In this document: in pieces, positions 8,207 to 16,914 of the stretch
Layout: every line of letters begins with the position of its first letter
How positions within the stretch are numbered: position 1 is the stretch's first letter
Origin: Stephanodiscus triporus
Taxonomy: Eukaryota > Bacillariophyta > Thalassiosirophyceae > Thalassiosirales > Thalassiosiraceae
Assembly: GCA_036939755.1 (NCBI GenBank)
Contig: JALLAZ010000334.1
Location: forward strand, 1 to 16,914
DNA length: 16,914 bases
Reading direction: 5' to 3'
Notes under the pieces: model-generated
What the model was told of the DNA's origin: nothing
Seen by the model: the letters and a program-made list of their open reading frames with translations, nothing else
Database searches by the model: none
Made by a program: the position numbers and the translations under genes

Positions 8207-10791
8207 ATGGCGTCCCCCTACGCCTCCTCCCGCGTCCGGGAGGTCGAGCACCGCTCGACCTCGGCGTGCATCATCGAATCCGCCTCCGTCGCCATTCCCG
8301 ATAACCCTGACGACGATGACGACGGCTGTGGCTGTGGCGGCGGCGTTTGGAAGCTCGTCGCCGCCGGGAACGCCCCCGAAGGAGACGCCAAGAAGAAGAA
8401 CAACGTCGCGGACGTCATGGATGACGATTACTGGGGGAAGATGGCGGACGACGCCGTCGCCGGCGGCGACGAAGGCGCCGAAGGCGGCGGCGCGGTCGAG
8501 AAGACGACGACGGAAACGAAATCGACGGAATCGAGGAGGACGACGCTCGTGGAATGCCGCGCCACGGCCCGCGGCACGACCGTCCGCGTCCCGCCCATGG
8601 AGAGGTCGTCGGGGGGGTGGAGTCCCGACCACTTCCACGAGAGGCTGCGCCTGCCCGAATCCGCCAGGGCGGGACGGGGCATGATCGTGCTCCTCGAGGC
8701 GCGGTCGTCCGAGTGCCTCGCGGTGGCGCTGTCGCCGTATCACGACTACGAGCTCGGGAGGACGTACGTCGTGCACTTCGGGGCCGACGGCAACACCCGC
8801 ACGGTACTGCGCCGGCACGTCAATTACGTCGAGTGCGTCGAGGCGTCGATACCCAGCCGCGCGTGTTCCGAGGACGCGTGGGTGCCGTACTGGATCGTGC
8901 TCCAGGGGGGGAAACTCAGCGCCGGCGTGGGGAGGGTCCCCGGGAGGGACTGCGTCGGCACCCTCGACGACTCCATGTACGACGCGCTACGGAGCGGCGT
9001 CGACGCCGCGAGGTACGTCGGGATCGGCAATTCGGCGCTGAGGAGGAACGCGCGGGATCTGCGGGCGAGGAACGTCGTCGTCATGGGAATACCGCCGCAT
9101 TTCGGACCGGCCGGCGTTCCGGTCGAGGACGGCGGAGGGTTCGTCAATGTCCTTGACCCGCTCTCCTCCTCCTCGTCGTCGTCGTCATCGTCGGGGGACG
9201 GCCGCGACGATCGTGCAAACAACGCCGGCGTCGCGCCCACCGACGCCGAGCTCCTCGCCGAGTACGAGCGTGAGCGAACGAAGGCGCGCGCGCGCGCCGC
9301 GAAGTTCGGCATCGAGTACAAGGAGCCGGCGGCGGACGCGTTCCTCAAGTGGAGCGAGGCGCGGAGGCTACGCGCGAATCCCGAACGCGGATTCATCACG
9401 GGGATAGACACGTTCAGCGCAGAGGAGGTCGCCAAGGCCGACGCCAGGAGGAGGCGTTTCGCGACGACGAGGACCGGGGGGGAGGGGGAGGGACGCAAGA
9501 GGAGGGGGGGGGGAGGAGGGGGGGACGAGGATGGCGACGAGAACGTCGAGGATTCGAACGACGACGATGACGAAGACGAAGACGAGGCCATGGACGACGA
9601 CGGTGATGACATCGCCGAGTGGGAGAAGACAAAGAGGGATCCCCTCCCCGTCGAACAGGCGTGGGAGAATTGGAAGCTCGTGAGGCGATTCCGCGTTGAT
9701 CCTCCGTCGTCGTCCGCCTCCGATGACTCGATGAACGCCGTCGACGGCGCGGCTGATGGGGTGGGGGGCAAGGGAGGGTACGCGGCGAACGCGGTCGTCG
9801 TGCCGACTAAGATCCACGTCTTCTCGATAGACTGGGCGCCCTTCAAGCAGATACGCACTGACGACCTGATGTCCTACTTTCGCGATTACGGCCCGTCGTA
9901 CGTCGAGTGGCTGGGAGAGCTGAGCTGCAACGTCCTGTTCGAAGACAGGCATTCCGCGGCGCGTGCGTTTCACGCGCTGTCGCAGGAGCTGCCGTCGCCG
10001 CCCCCGCCAGCGGCGGTGGGGACCGTGGGGGCGGCGGACGATTCCGACGGCGGCGGCGGCGGTAGGGGGGAGGACGCGATGGGGGACGATCGGGTTGCGC
10101 CGACCGACGATGACGACGGGGAGATGAACGCGATCGATGCCGCCGCCGCAGCCGACAACGACGGCGGGGACGGACTCCGAAAGGGGCAACAGGAGGAGGG
10201 TGAAACTCCCCCCGATTACGGCTCGATGGGATGGCGATTCTGCAAATGGACCGTGCGCAAGGTTGTGTAGACATCATTTTTGTCATTGATTTTTTTTCGG
10301 GCAACTTTTTTTTTCTGCGATGGATCCATTCCGTCAACGACATCGTGTGGGATGCTAATGCCGTGTGCCATCGCTCGACTTTCTTTCGCGTCGATAAACA
10401 ACAGGTTAGTAACGATCGGTACGGCCGACGTGGCACTCGAGCGAGGATTCTCATGAGGTTGGCGACGTCCGTCGACGTTCTCGACGATCGTCCGACGGAG
10501 TGGCCCAAGCCGCCGCCGGGCTTCACGACAAAGCGCGTGTTGATGCCCTGGCACGATTTCAGTGGCAGGCGGCGGGGGGGAGAAAGAGGAGGCGGTGGAC
10601 GTAGGGATAATAAGCGCAGGAAGGGGGGCAATGATGGCGGAGGCAGGAGAGGTGGCGGGGGTAAACGTGTAGACGAACGTGCCAATGTTGAACTGCGTCT
10701 ATCGAAGGGCCTGCGATCTGGACGGTCCGGCTTTTCGGTGGAGGAGCTCGAGGCGGAGCGTATTGCCAAAAATGCCGCGATACTCTCCTGA
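8207..10791 (+). CDS. NCBP3: NCBP3-type mRNA cap-binding protein with an N-terminal Methyltransf_FA-like domain
   Basis: Two exons, 8207-10261 and 10405-10791, join in phase 0 to give 813 residues. NCBP3 works with the nuclear cap-binding complex in binding capped mRNA and in export. Three family signatures are seen: GFITGIDTFSAEEVAKADARRRRF (about 395-418); an RRM-like domain (533-600) with KIHVFSIDW, DLMSYFRDYGPSYVEWL and SCNVLF; and, across the splice, RRGTRARILMRLAT. The C-terminal tail is RGG/Lys-rich, fitting RNA binding. Unusually, residues about 145-275 (VVHFGADGNTRTVL, YWIVLQGGKLSAGVG, ARYVGIGNSA) resemble the farnesoic-acid-O-methyltransferase-like domain (PF12248). Residues 353-369 (YERERTKARARAAKFGI) resemble the Tho1/MOS11 motif. 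Linkers are low complexity (Ser, Gly, Asp runs). The length exceeds human NCBP3 (about 620). NCBP3 assignment is strong; the N-terminal domain call is from pattern memory. Confidence 0.85.
10262..10404 (+). other. Intron of the NCBP3-type gene
   Basis: The donor GTTGTG at 10262 is weak, but without splicing the frame stops at TAG 10268-10270. The acceptor is AACAACAG at 10404. The join WTVRK|VSNDRYGRRGTRARILMRLAT restores the family's conserved block. Length 143 nt, T-rich. Confidence 0.8.
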
Positions 10792-10826
10792 AAAAAAACA
10801 ATATAGGTAAATATCAACGTAAGACA

Positions 10827-10872
10827 CCGTCGAGGAGGCCGAAGCCGTCAACGCCGTCGAGGAGGTCGAAGC
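10827..10872 (+). repeat. 19-bp direct repeat at 27-bp spacing after the NCBP3-type stop
   Basis: CCGTCGAGGAGGCCGAAGC (10827-10845) recurs at 10854-10872 with one C/T change. One frame reads VEEAEAVNAVEEVEA and ends in TAA at 10874-10876, but it has no start codon and an upstream TAA at 10820-10822, so it may be a decayed or alternative terminal exon. Confidence 0.7.
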
Positions 10873-10943
10873 TTAAGAATCCATCCGCCAGATCAAAAAT
10901 AACATCAATTTAAGATTGTTACGTGCTACATTATTAGATACAC

Positions 10944-13900
10944 TTATTGCGCGCATACACGGCTGATTTCCTCAAGATCCTTCATCTTAATCCTTAGAGC
11001 GTTCATCAACAGGTGAGGATTGGCGTCAATGAATTCGTTCACTTGCTCCAAAAATCCATGGACTTGTTTCGTTATGTTGTCTTTCAGATTGGTCTGGACT
11101 ATCTCGGTAATCTGATTTCTGAATCCCTTCAACAACGCATTCCAAAGCCAGTCGGCTCCCGTCTCTCGAAATACTAGCTTAAGCTTCTCGAGTCTGATCT
11201 CGAACTTGGAAAGCTGCATGACCGGGCGGGAAGCTTCAAGTCCGTCGCGCATCAAAGTCTCCTTCTTGACCTCGACCTTAAGTGTGATGGACACATTTTT
11301 CACAAGGATGCTGCCGCGTGCTTCGAAGACGGGATCGAATAATTTTGGCTGGGCCTTTTCTACTCGGAAGCCGAAGTCCTCCAGCCGCAAGGTCAGGTTT
11401 TTGATGTCGAGAAAGATAATCGTCGGGTCCGAGTTGGGATCGAAATGCTGGTGTTTTAATCGCGAAGGATGTGATGCTCCGTTTTCTTCGTGCTTTTTCT
11501 GCAGTTGGATCTGACATGTCACTTCTCCAATCGCCGATTCCAGTAGCTCTAAGTCGGATATCGCTGCCGATTGCCACAAGTCTGTTTCCGCGGTGACAGG
11601 TAATGGTTTCATCAGCGAAAATCGTAACATGAATCCGACCCTTATATTTCAACACTTACCTATTTGAGTTTTGAGTCGATCAGACAAGGGGAAGCCGGCG
11701 AGTTGATGCGGCACGCCCTCATAAAACCACGACCTTTTCAAACCACCTGTCCCGGCTACCCAAGCTCCATGCGACTGGGCTGATAAGATGAGCTCTCTGA
11801 CTTCATCAAGAACGGACTCTTCTTCGTCATCATCGGATTGATCAAAACTGGTGAAAGAATTTTCAATTTGTGGAGAACCAATGTAGTTGGATTTGCCACC
11901 CAAGACACCCAAGGGTAGGAACACATTGTCGCCACCCAAAACAGACAAGAGCAAATTTTCCCGCAGAACGCTTACATCAGACAAACGCAGGTCACCGCCA
12001 TCTTTACTCCTGCAAGTTAGGACCCAACCATCTTGGAGCGGACGTTTATAAATCGGAATAGCCATTCTCGGTAGATAATCCAAGAATCTCTCTACAAGGA
12101 TAGTGCCTTTCTCATTAATGTAATCTATCAATTTCTCTGAATGTCCAATGATATCCGTAATGTCTTTTAGAAACTCATCGAAGTCAAACTCGTCCATTAA
12201 ATCCAAGATGTCATTATCAATACTAACAGTTACACGGGATGGGTATTAAAGCAAAGATGGTGACATGAAGCTAGGGCTCGGTTTCGAAAAGGTAGAATGC
12301 AGTAGAACAGAACTTACGTGTTGATATACGGTAGCACTTCAAACACTTGTTTGATATCATTACACAGTGCTTCAAGGGAGTGTATCAGCTTGAAATCCAA
12401 CTCTTGAATGATCGCCACCGCTTCATCTTCCATCAAATAATCTAACCAATCCGCAGTTGAGCCACCGCTCTGTAAGCAATGGAAATGGGCCACGCCCAGA
12501 GAAAAAAGCTTGACTATTGGATCGAGAAAATACTTCGTTTGTTCTGGAATTTCTGATGTTGCGAAGGTCAACTCCTCATCGATGGCGTCAAGCACTGTCT
12601 CCCACAGTTTTCCCGCTATGTGCATGTTGTTAAGAGTCCTGAGATGACGCATTGTTTCAAAGTTGAACGCCATTATGTTGATGACCATAGAACTCTGGGG
12701 GTCTTTCTGAAATATTCTCTCTAGCACCCGATCAAACAGGACCAGTACTTCATCTTGAATTAGAAATCTAAGGAAGGAACGACCAGGTGATGCTACGACC
12801 TTCATCAATTTTGCGAGTCGAATCAACTTTTGAGAGTTCCTTGACGCTGCAGCTGTAGTTTTTCTGTCTTTCTTTCGGGGGGCTAGATTTTTGAACTGAG
12901 AAAAGAATGCAAATAAAATGAGATTCAATCCATGAAAGCACGTGCTAATGGGTGGGGCTGTTCTCACCATTATCGCTACACCACTGTGCAGCTGCTCACA
13001 TGTAGCAGCATCCATAATACCTGCCTTTACTACTGCAACTTCGAAGCGAAGCAATGACTCTCTCCAATTGCCAAGTTCCAGAGCGTGGAGAAGACGTGTG
13101 TCTCCGAGAATAATGTCTACAAAGCGGAGAATCCTTCGCTTGGCAACGCTGCCATGTTTTCTCAACTTTCTATCCATTTGCACTCCAAGTGCAGTTGCGC
13201 GTTCTTTCAGCGGGTCGAATGTATTCGAAATTTCCCGGAGAGCTCGAAACCAAGCCTCGATAAGCTTTTTGGATGTATGAATTTGCTGGACCTTCAATAT
13301 TTGACGCACAAGCAATAAAAACTCATGAATCATGGCAAGCCCGATAAGAAGCTTGGGCCTATCAGGAACTGCAGCTTTTGCGACAGATATAGTTCGCAAC
13401 AACACACGGATAAGAATCTGTGCAGACTCGTGAGCCTCATCAAATGCTTGTGCATTGAGCATAACTTCGCGATCAGTGAAGATACTTTTATCGCCCTTTT
13501 TGTTATCGACAAAGATGCACCCAAGAATATCGTTAATATTCCAACTCTCTATGGCATTATCACCGGTTTTCTCAGTTCCTGGCATTAATTGGCAAACACC
13601 CTTGTCGTCACTTCTTTCTTTTGCATCAGATGATGTATCTTCACCACCTTTCTTCCCATCCAAAAGGTCAATTACATGCGAAACGAATTTATCAAACTCT
13701 GAATCAAAATCTGGGTCTTCTGCAATCGCTTTCTCGAGACTGTTTGCGAAAAGATCGACGTATTCGGAGAAATTTCTCCACATTCCCTTGCCTCGAACGA
13801 AATTTGAGGAGCTATTCAGACTCTGTTCTCGCAGCTTTGCCTTGTACTGAAGGATTTGCAAGCGGAAAATGGCGGCAGCTCTTATATGCTCAGTCACAGG

Positions 13901-16445
13901 AGCGAATGCCGCTCCTTGGCAGGATAATATTTGACATCGTTCAAACTCCAAAACTTGATCTTTGCGGCGCCCGGTCAAGCGGACTAAATATTTGCCAGCT
14001 GTGTTCTTTTGTCCACCCCGGACATAAGACACTACATTGCCTGCTCCAAATGTTGTCAGCACGTCATAGCCTATCGACGCCTCAACGACATTATGAATAG
14101 AATCCCTTCGGAGATATGCAGTTCCCGATCCTGGGCCCCCGCGCTTCCACAGAGATCGAATAATGTGGCAATCATCTTCAACTCTCCATCCGACCAATAC
14201 ACCAATGCCAAACGTGGTAGCGACACAAGAGCCGATTGGGAACTTTGAATGTCGTGGGATCAAACCCCATTTATCCATAATGCGTAGATTCATCTCAGCG
14301 AATTTACACCCACGCAAGAACGCTTTGTCAAGAATAACTTTTATCGATAAGCAGTTGGTTTCCCTAGCAAATAAACGTGGCGTCTTATCCGCAGCAATGT
14401 AGATACGACGTGATGACATTACAGTTCCCTAGAGTGAAATGTACATTCAAGATCTGAGATTATACGAAACAATTCCTGACAACAAGATTAATGATAACAT
14501 ACCATTTGATAGAAGCAGGAATCATGCCATTTAGTTGGGCAATTTAAGGAAAACATCGGGACAATCATTTTGACCCCTGCATGAAATATCGACAGACGGA
14601 GAGTTAGTGAGAAAGAAGACATGTAGCACTTAAGCCAAAAGGATTTGGGGAAACAACTTCAGTGAAGCTACCTTTTTCGATAGGAGAAAGTCTTTTCACA
14701 GTACAGCTGGGGATAACTGAAACTGTCTCTGTTGTGACGGTGAGCCGTTCATGTCGGGTTTTCGCTGTTGATCCGGCAGAAGTACGCATACCATGAACAG
14801 GTGGCTTCATTTGAACAGGCTGCTTGGTCTTGGAGAGCTCATGCAATTTTGAAGATTCTTTTGCACTCCTCTTGTCAATATTTATATCATCGAATGACTT
14901 TGACTTTGAGGGCGAGGGTTGGCTCTCTTGAGACGTGGTCTCCTTGATTACATCAAGAAGTTTCTTTGCCTCCTCCGGAATGAGGTTTTGTGCAGCATTT
15001 GGATTGGCAATCACTCTCTGTAGCTGATGGGAGCTTAACAATTTATGACCAATCTTTGCTCCAACGATCATCCAAGGCATGCTTCGACCAGTAGAATTAC
15101 TGCTGCTGGTCATGGCTGAAGAATCATCCTCGTCGTTTTCACAGGAAGAAGAATCATAGGAGTGAATCTCTGAGAGGTCAAGGGTGAGGCTTTCATCTGA
15201 CCCACCATTTTGTTCATTGAAATCGTCCGCTAAATAAATGTCAGGGACCAGATCCACCACCTCAATTGTATCTTTTGAAGACAATGCCAAGCTATGTGCT
15301 GCTTCACTATCTCCATTGACATAGGATGTCATTCGTATCGAAACTGGGTTCATATCTCGTTTCCCTTGTGCGAGGGAGGCCATTATCATCTGGCAAAATT
15401 GCAGTGATTCCATATGCCTTTCTGTAGCATTGTGTCGCAGGATGATGCCGGGATCAAGGAAATCAATTTTGTTGCGGAACAAAGTAGGCGGTTTCTGTGC
15501 AAGCTCAGCAATTGCAGTTTTGAGTCTTTCTTTTGCATTTTCCTCGGCCATCATTTTTTCAACATCCAAGTTAGTGAACGCCTCCCCACTTTTTTCTCTC
15601 CTTCTTTTGTCTTTCCTAGTTTTCCGCCTTTCTTTTCTGTTTTGTTTAAGTTTGTTGAATAATGACAGAAGTCGATTGTGCTCTTCGCGAAACTTGAATA
15701 ATGTCGTCTCGTCAGACCAAAGAAGCGTTCTCCCGTGAAAGCGATTTCCCCATAAAAGCGTCCGCTCGACAAAGTCTAACACCTTCCATGTCAAGGAACT
15801 GGATCTTTCAATTAAGACAAAAGACAATGGTGGGACATGTGATCGAATGAATGAACATGAAGCATCTTTGAGTTCCTCCACATTGAACAAAACTGTGGTT
15901 ATCGTCCAAAGCATAGCGACCAGGACAAACTCTGATACCGAACGCAGGATAATATCGTTCATGGAGTAAATTGCGATGTATATTACTGCAAATGACTCCA
16001 GGATAAACCTCATCGATTGGCATTCACGTGTCACAATCGGTTGCTCTCTCAACGCCTTGCAGCTACGATGATCACGATTCCATAACGCCAGAAAGAATTT
16101 GCGAATTGAGCGGAATTTTTTCGAACTGAAAAGGGGATAAAGCTGAAATGAATCATCCGCTGCATGCGGCGATGATGGTTTCGTGCGACTAAATCCAAAA
16201 TGCGGCACCTTGCCATCATTCAACATTTCCGTGATTAAATCACCCACTGGATCATCTCTTTGATCTTCGCTCAATTCTGACGAGACTGAAGGTTGTCTTC
16301 TGCGCACAACTGTCGAACTCCTCGGTTGTTGATGTTGACATCCAGCAAGAATCTCGTCAATAGAGAAAATTTCTCTTCTGTTTGGAGTACTGGGGTCGGA
16401 TGTGGAAGGTTGCGAGCGAGAGCCACCAGGAGGTGATGACTTCAT
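10944..16445 (-). CDS. Large five-exon membrane-associated protein of unknown function with lipid-transfer-like C-terminus
   Basis: Five exons (16445-14672, 14576-14503, 14428-12318, 12222-11660, 11581-10944) join in phase to give 1719 residues. All four introns are GT-AG with good donors. The ATG at 16445 follows an in-frame TAA about 30 nt upstream. I do not recognise the family by name. Residues 1-100 are Ser/Pro-rich. Residues 146-164 and 171-188 form a hydrophobic hairpin. Residues 262-287 are very basic. An acidic Ser-rich stretch (about 425-465) follows. Residues 617-790 are the most conserved-looking part, with two copies of a V-x-TTFG-x-G-x-V motif (FPIGSCVATTFGIGVLVGW; YDVLTTFGAGNVVSYV). 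A long helical region continues to 1320. Residues about 1570-1710 alternate beta-like and amphipathic helical segments (GADWLWNALLKGFRNQITEI), resembling BPI/HAM1-like lipid-transfer proteins. A role in membranes or lipid handling is inference. Confidence 0.8.
11582..11659 (-). other. Intron 4 of the 1719-residue gene
   Basis: Minus-strand donor CAAATAG|GTAAGT and acceptor GGAAACAG|AC, phase 1, 78 nt. The split codon G|AC gives TQI-D-LWQSAA. Without splicing the frame ends shortly after the donor. Confidence 0.85.
12223..12317 (-). other. Intron 3 of the 1719-residue gene
   Basis: Minus-strand donor ATCAACAC|GTAAGT and acceptor CTGTTAG|T, phase 2, 95 nt. The split codon AC|T gives PYIN-T-IDNDILDLMDEF. 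Confidence 0.85.
14429..14502 (-). other. Intron 2 of the 1719-residue gene
   Basis: Minus-strand donor CAAATG|GTATGT and acceptor TTTCACTCTAG|GGA, phase 0, 74 nt. The join reads CFYQM|GTVMSSRRIY. Confidence 0.8.
14577..14671 (-). other. Intron 1 of the 1719-residue gene
   Basis: Minus-strand donor GAAAAAG|GTAGCT and acceptor TTTCATGCAG|GG, phase 1, 95 nt. It creates a 74-nt exon 2 (14503-14576) reading GVKMIVPMFSLNCPTKWHD, the only open frame compatible with both neighbours. Confidence 0.75.
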
Positions 16446-16628
16446 ACTGGAATTTCGAACAAAAATCCCGTTGGATTAATTGTAAAAGCTAGATGACATA
16501 TTATGTAGCATGAAAAGCATGAATCCACGTCGAAAAGGGTGAGACTGTCGACTGTCGGTGAAGAGAGAGAAAGCACTCAACGTTTTGCCTTGCTTGTTTT
16601 CAGCCGCCAGCAAATTTCATCGACAGAA
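16446..16628. promoter_or_regulatory. Putative divergent promoter at the right end
   Basis: 183 bp separate the minus-strand ATG (16445) from a candidate plus-strand ATG (16629). The interval is AT-rich with no gene. If the plus-strand exon is real, it serves as a shared promoter. Confidence 0.35.
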
Positions 16629-16750
16629 ATGAACATAGTAAAAAGCCTGAGAAACATCAGCAGTAGTTCATCGTTATCAACACATCGTAGGAGTAGATCG
16701 TACCAGCATCTCTGGTGGATGGCTCTTTCTTCCGTTGCGCCGCCGCCCGC
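16629..16750 (+). CDS. Possible first exon of a gene leaving the right edge
   Basis: ATG at 16629 opens 40 codons plus two bases, MNIVKSLRNISSSSSLSTHR to WMALSSVAPPPA, and ends at a strong donor, GC|GTAAGT at 16751. Unspliced, the frame stops at once with TAA. The N-terminus lacks acidic residues and is rich in Arg, Ser and Leu, typical of a mitochondrial or similar organelle presequence. The rest of the gene lies in or beyond 16751-16914; candidate acceptors there are weak. The product cannot be named. The call rests only on start, composition and donor. Confidence 0.35.
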
Positions 16751-16914
16751 GTAAGTACATACCTAAGTACCGTAAAACACGCGGCGGTATTATTGTTCCC
16801 GCCATTTTGCGTCTGAATTCCTTTTGGTCAAAAATTGTCACTTGGCAAATTTAATGAGCGGATTCCGATTCTGCATAGAATTTACTATCAGAATCCGGTC
16901 ATTAATTTTTCTTA
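16751..16914 (+). other. Probable intron or non-coding sequence at the right edge
   Basis: It begins with GTAAGT and shows no convincing open frame. AG dinucleotides near 16880 and 16892 are possible acceptors, but none is preceded by a strong pyrimidine tract. Confidence 0.25.

Noticed and set aside
8159..8818. 219-codon antisense frame over the NCBP3-type gene
   Set aside because: Low-complexity His/Arg/Val/Gly composition; mirror of GC-rich codons.
8824..10817. Long antisense frames (344, 273 and 324 codons) over the NCBP3-type gene
   Set aside because: Ser/Pro/Arg homopolymer shadows; plus strand has conserved NCBP3 motifs across the splice.
16859..16897. Short inverted repeat GATTCTG / CAGAATC at the right edge
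   Set aside because: Only 7 bp with a 15-nt spacer and truncated context; expected by chance.
1..16914. tRNA, rRNA, CRISPR or bacterial insertion sequence
   Set aside because: No cloverleaf with a GTTCGA-type T-loop, no regular spaced repeats and no transposase motif were seen on either strand.

Overview
The window looks like nuclear DNA of a single-celled photosynthetic stramenopile, most probably a diatom. Coding regions are interrupted by short GT-AG introns (about 74-164 nt). Genes alternate between strands with short intergenic gaps. The set combines a housekeeping ribosomal protein (eS27), an mRNA cap-binding protein (NCBP3 type), a family-16 methyltransferase, a putative rhamnosyl-transferase-type Golgi protein, and a very large protein of unknown function. 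No prokaryotic operon structure, rRNA, tRNA or CRISPR array was seen. The diatom assignment is an inference from gene style, not from a species marker.

Layout. (1) 1-690 (+): 3' end of an unidentified gene entering from the left edge, with candidate poly(A) signals. (2) 976-2544 (-): type II membrane glycosyltransferase-like protein, convergent with gene 1. (3) 2847-4130 (+): lysine-methyltransferase-like protein, modelled here as three exons; the 5' exon is tentative. (4) About 4131-6930: a gene-poor stretch with no gene I can recognise. It holds two hairpins and a pair of 13-nt repeats, and may be decayed mobile-element sequence. (5) 7067-7315 (-): ribosomal protein eS27, complete in 82 codons. 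(6) 7316-8206: divergent promoter region full of poly-G, poly-C and poly-A runs. (7) 8207-10791 (+): two-exon NCBP3-type protein of 813 residues. (8) 10944-16445 (-): five exons that join in phase into a 1719-residue protein. (9) 16629-16750 (+): possible first exon of a gene leaving at the right edge.

The most notable items are the NCBP3 homologue, whose N-terminal half carries a domain resembling the farnesoic-acid-O-methyltransferase-like (Methyltransf_FA) fold ahead of the canonical NCBP3 motifs, and the 1719-residue protein. The latter has an N-terminal hydrophobic hairpin, a duplicated TTFGxG motif in the middle and a C-terminal amphipathic segment that resembles lipid-transfer (BPI/HAM1-like) proteins. 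The genes share no obvious pathway; the order looks like ordinary dense packing with divergent and convergent pairs.
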